This document shows positions 29,842-39,225 of a stretch of DNA of 64,000 nucleotides, piece after piece. Both the position numbers and the translations under genes were made by a program. The notes under the pieces are model-generated. The model searched no databases. It saw nothing but the letters and a program-made list of their open reading frames with translations, and had not been told where the DNA came from. This stretch comes from Apostichopus japonicus (taxonomy: Eukaryota; Echinodermata; Holothuroidea; Aspidochirotida; Stichopodidae), in contig NC_092579.1 in assembly GCF_037975245.1 (NCBI RefSeq), positions 28,896,666 through 28,960,665 of the forward strand. The letters run 5' to 3'. The stretch's first letter is position 1, and each line of letters starts with the position of its first letter.

Positions 29842-30986
29842 TCATTCTGCAGGTGAGCGCGAGCGTGATCGTGAGCGAGATCTTGATCTGGACTTCTGGG
29901 GCGATGGACTTCGGTTCCTTTGCGGCGACTGTGACTTTGACCTTGAGTGCGATCTCTTTACTGGAGATGAACCTCTTGGTGGGCTCCTGGATTTGCTTCT
30001 GGATACTGATCTTCTCCTTGGTGACCTCCTTGGAGATCTGCGTGGGGACCTACGTGGAGACCTAGAGCGTGATCTTGAGTAACTTTTGCGGCGGCGTGGG
30101 GACCTGGATCTTGATCTTTAAAAAAAAATAAGAATAGTTTGTTGAAATAGTTTTTTTGGCTAATTTAACACCCTATTATCGTGCAATTTAACTTTGCTGC
30201 TGTAAAAGTAGCCTAATTGTGAAATGCAAGAATCTGACCATCAAATGATACTTTTTAAGAAAAGTAGCCCAAGAAGAGACTCAACACTAAACTCACACAT
30301 CTTGATCCGCTCTCAACCCCATATCTCTTTGACAGTCCGAGTCCATATTATCCAGCCTATAATCGTATGGCCATGGCGAGGCAATCCCTTGGAAAGGGAA
30401 TAGCCTAGGCTAGATATGAATGCTAGTTGCTACTAGCCTACTCATGACCCAGTGAATGATGGGACTTCATCCAAACTGTGAAAAGAGTAAGAACTAGCAT
30501 TGTCTCTTATGCTGGTAACCTAAGCCTAACAAGTTACAATAAAAGCAAAATGAATACAAACCTTCTCCTTGAGTCCCTTGACTGGTGTCGCCTGCCGCCG
30601 CCATAGCCTCCACCACCACCACCACCGCCGCCGCCGCCATACCGGTTGCCGTAACCGCGATCATATTGCCCTCGGTAATTATATGGTGGTGGTCTGCTTG
30701 GTCGGCCATATTTAGCCTTCTGCACTCGCAATTCGCGATCCTCAAATATTTCTCCGTGGAGATCATCCATGGCTTCTTCTGCATCTCTTTTCTCGTAAAA
30801 CCTTACAAAGGCAAACCCACGACTTTCCTTTGTGAAACGATCCCGTGGAATATACACGTCACCAACTCGGCCATACTTAGAAAACAAATGCTCTAGATCC
30901 TCAGGTTTTGTTCCATATGATAGATTATCGACCTTAAGAGATATCATGTTTTCTGCGTCTGGTGGTGGTCTTCCATATCCAGACAT
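29842..30986 (-). CDS. SRSF2: SRSF2/SC35-like serine/arginine-rich splicing factor
   Basis: Two exons on the minus strand: 30986-30562 and 30115-29842. They join in phase to 232 residues plus stop (human SRSF2: 221). Residues about 14-92 form one RRM, with RNP2-like LKVDNL and RNP1 RGFAFVRF. The linker is rich in Gly/Tyr/Arg and includes a run of 11 Gly. The second exon is a classic RS domain (repeated [16 protein letters not shown]) ending SPAE. SR proteins bind exonic enhancers in the nucleus and promote spliceosome assembly. The start [14 protein letters not shown] and the text [25 protein letters not shown] match SRSF2 closely. The acceptor reads AAAG and the donor AAG|gtttgt. A frame on the opposite strand over exon 2 is only its shadow. 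Confidence 0.92.
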
Positions 30987-31072
30987 TTTGGCAGATATTC
31001 GGTAACGATGTGATGTGATTTAGGTGGATTTCTGTAGAGCAACTGAGCGTCGTTCTTCTCCTTTTCAGAGTA
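30987..31072. promoter_or_regulatory. Candidate bidirectional promoter / 5' leader of SRSF2-like gene
   Basis: Only 86 bases separate the SRSF2-like ATG from a divergent short ORF. No TATA box is visible. A pyrimidine-rich CTTCTCCTTTTCAG just before the divergent ATG looks like either a splice acceptor or an initiator tract. Inference from spacing only. Confidence 0.3.
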
Positions 31073-31180
31073 ATGGCGGAAGAGGGCGTTCCATGGATGA
31101 CTATAACTGGCGATGGAAATCTGCTATTTGCAGGATCAGCTATACAAAAAGAAAGTGTCGTTGGCACGCGAAAGTTGTAA
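31073..31180 (+). CDS. Possible first coding exon of a gene divergent from SRSF2-like
   Basis: An ATG in good context (GTAATGG) opens 35 codons beginning MAEEGVPWMTITGDGNL and ending at TAA. A GT (TT|gtaaat) just before the stop could be a splice donor, so this may be a first coding exon. I do not recognise the protein and find no convincing next exon. In mammals SRSF2 also has a divergent neighbour (MFSD11), but this peptide does not resemble it. Confidence 0.3.
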   Translation: MAEEGVPWMTITGDGNLLFAGSAIQKESVVGTRKL

Positions 31181-32969
31181 ATAATAGTACAGCGTTGAAA
31201 AGAGAAAGATTTTTAAATTGATTCCATCATCCACATTCGAACAGAAATCGAACAAAAATGTCTTGGCCTTTATTCACTCGATTTGGCCGGTAAATACTCT
31301 AAATATGATCGGTTGTGATACAGAAAAACTGGCAACCTAGCTGTAGGCTGTAAACTTCAAACTGGTGTCACACTGTGACACCATCGTATTGTTTGTCTTG
31401 TACTATCACTGACTACTGCCACAGTGCCACGGATTTGACTATAGGCTTCTCTGCTTGAATAATTTCTTCACAACGAATCAATATAAGGCTAATCATATGC
31501 AGTATTAAGAACATTCTAATGTAATTTTACATGGCTAAAATCTCGGCCGATGTGATAAAAATTTGAAAGCTCTGAAGCCTCTAAGGTCCACCATATTGTG
31601 GATCCCCTGGACCCTACGCAGACAGCGGTCAATAAACTGTTCAATTTGGGTATAAAGACACATTCATAACAATAACGCTACCGTGGTTTCAAGTGTTTAG
31701 GAATTGGGCATATTGCACAAGTATACCAAAATGACTGGTCGAGCTCGAAACTTCCCCCTCGAACACTCGAACTCTTTGCCTCCACCCCCTCACCCCCCTG
31801 GAGAAAATATATGGTAAGGCCACTGTCCACACTCATCACATTGACAGGGTTTCAAATAAGCTACTGAGTAGCTTTTCAAAACTGTAGAAGAACAAGATTT
31901 CCATGACATCAAATAGCGCGTGTACAATAGGTTTCAACTTACACATTTGTCAAGGACTAATGGCGTTGAGTCCCTGTTCGAAGGAACAGAAAAGAGGTGA
32001 CAATTACAAGTCTTCCCTCGTGATTCCCTGAACACACACCAGACAAGGTTTGGTCATGCAAGTTGCCCGTACATCAACATGCAGTGGCGTATAGCCACGG
32101 GCGGTGGTGGTTGGGGTGCGATACCCCTCCCGCCTCCCACCTCCCGCCTCCCGCCTCCCGCCTCCCGCCTCCCGCCTCCCACCTCCCACCTCCCACCTCC
32201 CACCTCCCACCTCCCACCTCCCACACGAAAAAACATGTACATAGATTTTATTTTTGAAAAATATGTCATGTCTACCCCTCCCCTTCAACAGACAAAAAGC
32301 CTATAGCTACGCCCCTGCTTCCATGGTTTGATCACTAAGACGACGAAGTTATCCCTGATCATCACTTGGAAAGGTTTCCAGATTCTGTGGGCTATGCTAA
32401 CCCTTGAGACTACCCAAACCAAGCTTTTTTCGTTCTTCTTTAAAATGTGCAGCGTATTTACTACATCAAAATAGGGACTCCAGTATGAACTTGTACCACA
32501 TTCATTACCACTAATTAAGTTCGCAACAGGTCATCAGTATTGCGCCAAATATGCTAGAAAGGCAAATAATGGCCGGCATTGATCGAATTTCAACAAGCAT
32601 TTTACTGCCACTGTAGTAGTTACCCACACTGAAATATTAACTATATCTAGACTCCTCGATGGCTGGGAACAATTTCTAGCATATCAGAGCCTCGATCTAG
32701 GAAAGTTCTTTGAACACCGCTAGCAAGTTTTAGCGTGCATCTCTTCTAGTGGGACATGTAATATGTGTTGATTTTGCCAGGTGTAAGTCTTGTAGTATTG
32801 TCGTATTGTCGACTGTTGCTGAAATACAGGCGGCAAACAAGTAACTGCTTTGATTCACCAAAAGTATCAACAGGAATGGTTAAGAATCAAAACTCAACAT
32901 TTACCGACGAAACAACTTTACATTAAATTTTCGGGAGACGAACTTTTTATTGCGTTGTATAACATGCTT
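31181..32969. other. Intergenic, no gene recognised
   Basis: Outside the CCTCCCR minisatellite and its surrounding short inverted-repeat element I see only unremarkable AT-rich sequence with no coding exon. Confidence 0.4.
32127..32223. repeat. CCTCCCR minisatellite (about 14 x 7 bp)
   Basis: Tandem heptamers CCTCCCG then CCTCCCA give a pyrimidine-only strand of nearly 100 bases. The open frames across it are artefacts. It lies within a short element whose ends (CAGTGGCGTATAGCC near 32081 and GCTACGCCCCTG near 32317) are near-inverted repeats. Confidence 0.9.
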
Positions 32970-34353
32970 ATTAGGAACATAGGCGTACGGGACCATTTCA
33001 GTTTGGGGGGCAGAACTTTTTGTGCCCGAAAGTTCCCGTGACACTATCTAAGCGGAGCGCCACCATCGATTGGCGCGTAGCGTACAAGAAAATTTTTGGC
33101 ACACAATGCCTCTCAGATTGCCGGAAACGGCACTTCTGAGGCCTTGCAAGTTGCATCTAAACATTCTTTATTTTATAATCTCACGTTTTAGAAATTTACA
33201 CTTCCCCAAAAATTTGGTAAATTAGAAGAAGAAAAAATGGTAAAATCACTTTGAAGGGGAAAAATGGGACAGTATATTTTTTAAGCTCCTATTTAGTTAC
33301 CTTATTTATTATTTTAACACAGTACTCAGCTACCTCCAGAAAAACATACATTGTTCAACGACACGTAGGCGGGATATGATGTCGCTGTGTCGGGTGAGAC
33401 TGCAATTTGTCTCACAAAAAAGTATAAAATATAACAAAGAATACGATAAACCTGTACTTCTAGTCTTGTATGCACTCCCCCCCCACCATCCATGAAAAAG
33501 AAAATGTTTCTTATATACACTCATGTTGGGGATGTCCAGGTCAAGGGCGGCGGAAGCTTAATCTGGGGGGGGGGGGCACCGACATCAAAGGGTACTTTGC
33601 AGAAATTCGATTGGACTGATTCAGCCTTATATTTAGAACCCTTTATAACTCTTATTGTAGTATCTTATTTGTGTATACACATCACTCCATCAACGCCCCC
33701 CCCCCCCCCCCCAAAGGAAAATATGCATACTAGCACTGCAATATCCAATGCGCAAATTGGTAAACAAGGAACAAGTTTTCTTTTGAGACAAAATGAGGTG
33801 AAATCATGCTAGTTGCTAATGTAGGAATCTTCCGAATTAGAGTTTTTTTCTTGTTAATATCTTAACAAATTTTTTCCATTCGAAATAGCTTTGAGTTTGA
33901 CCCACAGAAATTCATTAAAAGTCACGGGCTTAGCCAAGATTTGCAAAGTTGTATGCACGACTATCTGAGCGGAGCGCCACCATCGGTTGGCGCGGAGCGT
34001 ACTATAAAATTTTTGGTTTTACAAACCCCTCAGATGGCCGGAAACGGCCCTTCCCGAGTGTTCATTCTGGTTCCCTGGCCTCTTGCTAACTTGAGGCACC
34101 TCAATTTTTATGTAGAAAAAAGGCACAGTTTTAACCTGCCCCCTGTGCCCCCCCCCCCCGGTTCCGCCGCCCTTGGTCCAGGTATACAATTGACTAGTTA
34201 GAAAAAAAATGATCGTGCAAAAAGCGTGGTAGCCCAGATGAACTGCGCCAACGGTGGTGTTACACGGAAATATTCGGGCATCATGACGCTAAATAAAGAA
34301 AATCATGGAATTGTTGCGCAAAAATTTGAAAAAGATTCGGGCAAGCTACTGCA

Positions 34354-34356
<3 letters not shown>

Positions 34357-34410
<54 letters not shown>
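34357..34410. repeat. (TA)n microsatellite
   Basis: A pure TA array immediately left of the hairpin within the 1.65 kb inverted-repeat element. Confidence 0.9.
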
Positions 34411-34412
<2 letters not shown>

Positions 34413-34475
34413 CCAGAGGACAAGAAATTCGGGCAAAAATCCTGAAAAATTCGGGCAGCCTAAGAGGAGAAAAAA

Positions 34476-34509
<34 letters not shown>

Positions 34510-34579
34510 TTTTTCTCCTCTTACTTAGGCTGCCCGAATTTTTCAAGCCTTTTGCCCGAATTTCTTGTCCTCTGGAAAT
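34411..34579. repeat. Long hairpin: about 65-bp inverted arms around an A/TA loop
   Basis: The left arm begins CCAGAGGACAAGAAATTCGG and the right arm ends with its reverse complement. The arms stay complementary with few mismatches through AAATTCGGGCAGCCTAAG and the GGAGAAAAA run. The loop is poly-A plus (TA)n. It lies inside the 1.65 kb inverted-repeat element. Confidence 0.85.
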
Positions 34580-34637
34580 TTGGGGGGGGGGGCAGTCTGC
34601 CCCCCTGCCCCCCGCCTCGTACGCCTATGATTAGGAA

Positions 34638-35842
34638 CACTCATGTGGTTTTCCAACCACATTAAATTTTGATCGCAGATAGTGTTCACATTAGCCTATG
34701 TGAAAATTCCACCTGTTTTTACAACTTTTTAATTAAAGGTATAAGGTTTGGACACTATCCAATTCAAGGTTAGTTAAGTTTTTTAATAAAAAAAAAAAAA
34801 AATTGATCAGAAGGGACCCTCCTGAAAACTGACAGCAAAGCATGCAGATATTATGCTCTTTGCAACTATGACATAATGCATATTTGCGAGTGGAAAATTG
34901 ATTGGGTATAAAGAAAAAGTTGTAACAAATTCCAAATTCCATCTACCAATTTTTCGAGACGATACATAGAAGATGAATGCAGTTTTATCCAGGGTGCTTA
35001 GAAAGTGGATCTTATATCATCTGTCAACACTAATCCTAACAAGACCCTGAACTTTCCAGGAAGCATAATTCTGGCTCATTGGTCAATACAATGGTGGTCA
35101 TGTCATTTTGAGATTCTTTCATATGAAAGTTCAAGTACGTCGTCGTTGAGCTGAAAATCTCATTCAACACTATCGAATTTATTCAGATCAAGTTGAAAGT
35201 GGATTGCAATCCTTGTTATTGAGTACTTAAGTACGCTTTTGTGCGATAAATTGCACCTTTTGATACGATTTATCCAAAATGCTGCACTTAGCATTGACTA
35301 CCCAGGCTGAGCCTGCAGCACAGTAGTCCGGCCTAACCAAGGACAAGACTAGGCAGTAACAATTAGGCTAGGCTTAGGCTAAGTAGTAAGGTTACTAAGC
35401 GCCAAAGTTAACTTGGCCTAAGGTAGGCCTAGTAAAAGGCTGAAGTTAGTGATAGGCCTAACTGTTGCTGTTATGGCCAGTTAAGTCACTCAAACCTCCA
35501 GCCTTGATGCTGCTATTTACTGTTGAAGGCTATTGAGTATTGGTGACCTAGCCTATGCCTTAGATTAGAATAGAATTAGCCTAGGCCTAGTAACACTACT
35601 AAGTTAGATTGACTTGGATTACTCAGTAGTCTAAACTCAGTTGACTGTACCTATGCAAAAACAAATTTGGTGGCATATTATAATATTACTGTATGGCTAT
35701 GTAATAATGAATTATGATATTTATTTTCCATCGATTAAATAATACATCCAACTTGATGGAAGGCAGCCTATATATCTGGTTGCATAAATTGCACTTTTCA
35801 TAGCAATTTCTACAATTACGTATTGGTTATAAACTTATATGT
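34638..35842. other. Intergenic AGGCCTA-rich stretch
   Basis: Between about 35330 and 35620 the words TAGGCCTA, GGCTTAGGC and GCCTAGGCC recur many times. No coding exon is recognised. Confidence 0.5.
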
Positions 35843-35853
35843 CTACTGTTAGC

Positions 35854-37571
35854 TAAGCTTGCACGGTTTCGTGAAAACTTACAACCGGTTTTTCTCTAGC
35901 AAAAAACCGAATCTGGCTCAAAAACCGGTTTTTTTTCCACCTCCCGAATTGCATTGAAAACATCCAAATCTCGATCGCTAAGATGCATATTTTTGAAGCT
36001 TTACCAACAGCGGTTTCAACTCTGTTTGTTTGCAGTAAAGGGTTAAAAACAAGGAGAATAAATTCAAGCAATGTTACTGCCTTCATGACTCTCATTTTAT
36101 AACCCACGTTAACTACACTGAAGTAAATATGTCGAAAAGAAATGTGTTAGTGAAATTTTTTCTTAAAGTTTTAACATCACGTACACCTATCGTTTGTCTT
36201 GTGTTAACTGTACTTCACGAAGTTCAAATTCGTGTAAAATATCACGGTCATGTTATATTATATTATATGTTATATTTTCGGAGATGAGGGCCGAGCGTAA
36301 ACCCCATTATGACCAATTGGAGATCGTAAAAAAAAATGCTTTACAATATGATTGGTCCAATATATTCAGTAGTGGCTGACAAAGTGGTCGAATGTACCAA
36401 ATTGCACGAGGCTCTAGCCATGTTCGCGGGTGGTATCTTGGCGGTAAAAAAAATTCTCTTCAAGGAGTGAAGAGAATTTACAGTCTACACTTTCAAGTAC
36501 AAGATGAAAAACATCGCTGGCAAAAGCGGGGATTAGGTTGGCAAAGAATATAAATTGTTAACGTTTAAGTTGAAAACATGTGTTCATCAACGTAAACGAA
36601 AAACAAACTGAGAGACGCCTTGTCTGATAACTGATAAGAAGAAATGTTGAAAGGAAACTCACAAAGAAAATACAATCTATTAGCGTACAAAGGAGAATTG
36701 TCCCAACAGCAACATCTGTAATTTCCAGCCATGTATGCAACATTTTTACTCCTTTAATATTCCTTGACTCAAGCCTGACGCCAGGTGTGTCTTGTGAATA
36801 ATGGACTGTGATTGTTCTCATGTTACTTGTTGCATCTTAGTTGTTAAACTCAGAGCCCCCCCCCCCGTGATTGTTACTTGTTGCATCTTAGTTGTTAAAC
36901 ACAGAGCACCCCCATGATTGGTAATGTTACTTGTTGCATCTTAGTTGTTAAACTCACAGAGCCCCCCCCCCCCCGCGACTGTACATGTCGTATGGTATTG
37001 TGGATTGCGCAATGTACCTTTGAGGTTTTAACGTTTATTTTTTGAACACGAGCTGTGATCAATGTGTTTGAAAAGATTTTCTCCATATACTCTACCAATA
37101 AATTGAAGTTAAATAATAAGAACAACACAAGGAGGACAAACACGTTGGATATAACAATTTACTTTGAACTGCATCTCGTCATTTGAGTGTGTACTTCTCA
37201 CAACTACTAACGTTGGCCACCAAGGTCAGTTCAATACTACAAGGTCACCTAACTGATGCACGCATATAAGGGCTGCATAGCCTAATGTTAGGCCTAGCTA
37301 TCCACCCTCAAGCACTGGTTATGGCGTGTGCCGATCGTAGCTGACAATGTCGTCTATCAGAAAAGCTTTCTCTTAATGCAATTTACTTTCATATTGCAAA
37401 AAAAAACGGTAAATAGGAGAAACCAAAGTCAACAAACTCTGTTTTTTCCAGTTTTTGCAATTCAAATTTCGGTTTTTACCGGGTTTTTCGGTTTTCTTAA
37501 AATAAAAGATAGTACCGAAATTCGGTCGGAAAAAACCGGTTTCGGTACTAAAACCGGTTTACCGTGCAAGC
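35854..37571. mobile_element. Inverted-repeat element with GCTTGCACGGT ends and 11-bp flanking duplication
   Basis: The left end reads GCTTGCACGGTTT and the right end AAACCGGTTTACCGTGCAAGC; both ends also carry multiple AACCGGTTT palindromes. The same 11 bases, CTACTGTTAGC, flank the element (35843-35853 and 37572-37582), which indicates insertion with target duplication. About 1.72 kb, no recognised transposase. Confidence 0.65.
36819..36976. repeat. Three tandem copies of a poly-C-ending unit
   Basis: The unit TTACTTGTTGCATCTTAGTT, then AAACTCAGAG and a C run, repeats three times at about 50-base spacing inside the GCTTGCACGGT element. Confidence 0.8.
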
Positions 37572-37748
37572 CTACTGTTAGCCATGTTGCACTTTCTACC
37601 ATCGGGTTCACCCAATCGTTAATGTCTGTTATTGTTAGAAGAGTGAGCAATTGTACTGCCTGTTATGTTAAATTTAGTGAGATGGTTTGCTGGACATCAT
37701 AAACAAGACAAACTGGCATAATGTATATGACAAATGATTTATAAATAG

Positions 37749-38019
37749 AAAGTGGCTATTCTTACGACTAGTCGTAACAATAATTACCTTTTACGCATGC
37801 GCAGTTGCTTTAACGTGGCTATTTTTACGACTAGGAGTACTATTTTTACGACCGGGAGTAACAATAATTTCCGGTTAGGGTTAGGTTTAGGGTTAGGTTT
37901 AGGGTTACCCCTACTACATGCGCAGTTGCTTTATTTACTTTACTGCGCACGAATTCGCCGATGTCGTAAGAATAGTTTATAAATAATTGTTACGACTAGT
38001 CGTAAGAATAGCCACGGCC
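37749..38019. mobile_element. Terminal-inverted-repeat element carrying telomere-like TTAGGG text
   Basis: The ends share a long inverted repeat, GTGGCTATTCTTACGACTAG followed by TCGTAACAAT. The 10-mer TTATAAATAG flanks both sides (37739-37748 and 38020-38029). The interior holds four or five TTAGGG/TTTAGGG steps and two NRF1-like CGCATGCGCAG words. The 9-11 base duplication would suit a Mutator-like element. About 270 bp, non-coding. Confidence 0.7.
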
Positions 38020-38029
38020 TTATAAATAG

Positions 38030-39225
38030 TCCCCATGTTGTACCATACAACTTAATACTTGTAGTGATCCTCATTGTTTTTACAATGACACAAAAATCAT
38101 AAACTTAGTTCTAGCTTACATAATGATTTTAACAATGGAAACACTGTTCAGTTGAAACACAATGACAAGAATATACAGTTTATAATTCTTTTGAAATCTA
38201 TTGTAAGCTTGTGCCTGTGGAAAAATGCTTACAATGTCAATTTCGAACAGGGGAATTGGTTTTATTTAGTCAGATTTAGATCTGCAAAGTTGTATTATGT
38301 CCATGGTATTTGTGGCTATATCATTAAGCTCATACTGTAGATTATGTGTATTTAAATGGTGAACTTGTTCAACCTCTCATTGTCAAATAGCTTAGTTACA
38401 ACAGTTAAAATCTGTTGGTAGTCCACCTTTGAATCATTTACAGTTTAAATTCACATTTACATTTTCATCTGATGCCCATGTAGCTATCCATCTCAGAGTT
38501 TGTTAAAACTACACCAGTTTCTCTTGAACTTATTACACAAGCAAAACTCATTGCAAATCTTAGTTGAATTTATAATCTAATCAGCCAGGAAATGACAACC
38601 CTACAAAAGAAGCATTGTGCAACACCATTGTGCAAAACTGAAGATCATTGAGGTACCGTAGGTCTTGGAAACTTGATAATGGGTGATTAATAGATTAATT
38701 CTCTGATTGATGAAGGGATCAGTTTATCTTTCATTCAGTTTGCAGTACTTTATGTTGTATATGCTGAAAGCAAATCTATTTTGAAGGGAACAATTTAGTG
38801 TTGAAATTTTGTGGACTGTAGCAGCTTTGAAGGACTGTTTCCTGTGTGAAAAAAGAAGAAGAAAAAGCTATATATCTGTGCATTTGAATAGCCATTTCCC
38901 ATACTGCATGGCATTGGGCGATGCGTTGCTGTATAAAATATTCCATGTGTTGTCACCTGACTTGATCATGGGCTACATATTATTGTTGCAAAATCCTAAT
39001 TTCCGATTTATCCCCCACTCCCTCCCGTAATTTGAACCATGCATCAGGATAAGTCTGTGGATCAAGTGGTTATTTTGAGATTAAACAGTGTGCAATACTC
39101 TGAATCATTTGGTTCCCATCACACTCTTTGTGCTGGATGTGCATTCTATTCTCTCTTACAGCTTCCCTGTGAGGACAAACTAAAGAACCGAAAGAAGCAT
39201 GCCGTTAAATTAAAAGTTGACGAGG
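38030..39225. other. TECPR1 upstream region with candidate 5' UTR exon
   Basis: A clear acceptor (CTCTCTTACAG, ending 39161) precedes the TECPR1 start codon by 64 bases, so 39162-39225 is probably 5' UTR joined to an unplaced upstream exon. No other gene is recognised. Confidence 0.45.

Larger units (their letters stand above)
32978..34629. mobile_element. Inverted-repeat (hAT-like) element, 1.65 kb, with 8-bp target duplication
   Basis: It starts CATAGGCGTACG and ends CGTACGCCTATG, a perfect 12-bp inverted repeat. The octamer ATTAGGAA flanks both ends (32970-32977 and 34630-34637). Inside are two related modules containing GAGCGCCACCATCG..TTGGCG (near 33054 and 33967), poly-C/G tracts, a TA array and a large hairpin. 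No transposase frame, so it is non-autonomous. Confidence 0.75.

Noticed and set aside
29741-30082. Plus-strand frame rich in Asp/Leu/Arg
   Set aside because: It is the antisense shadow of the RS domain encoded on the minus strand (SRSF2-like exon 2).
32004-32306. Pro-rich and Gly/Arg-rich frames
   Set aside because: Products of the CCTCCCR heptamer minisatellite read in different frames.
37870-37910. Telomere-like TTAGGG steps as a chromosome end or fusion
   Set aside because: Only a few imperfect steps, contained within a bounded inverted-repeat element.
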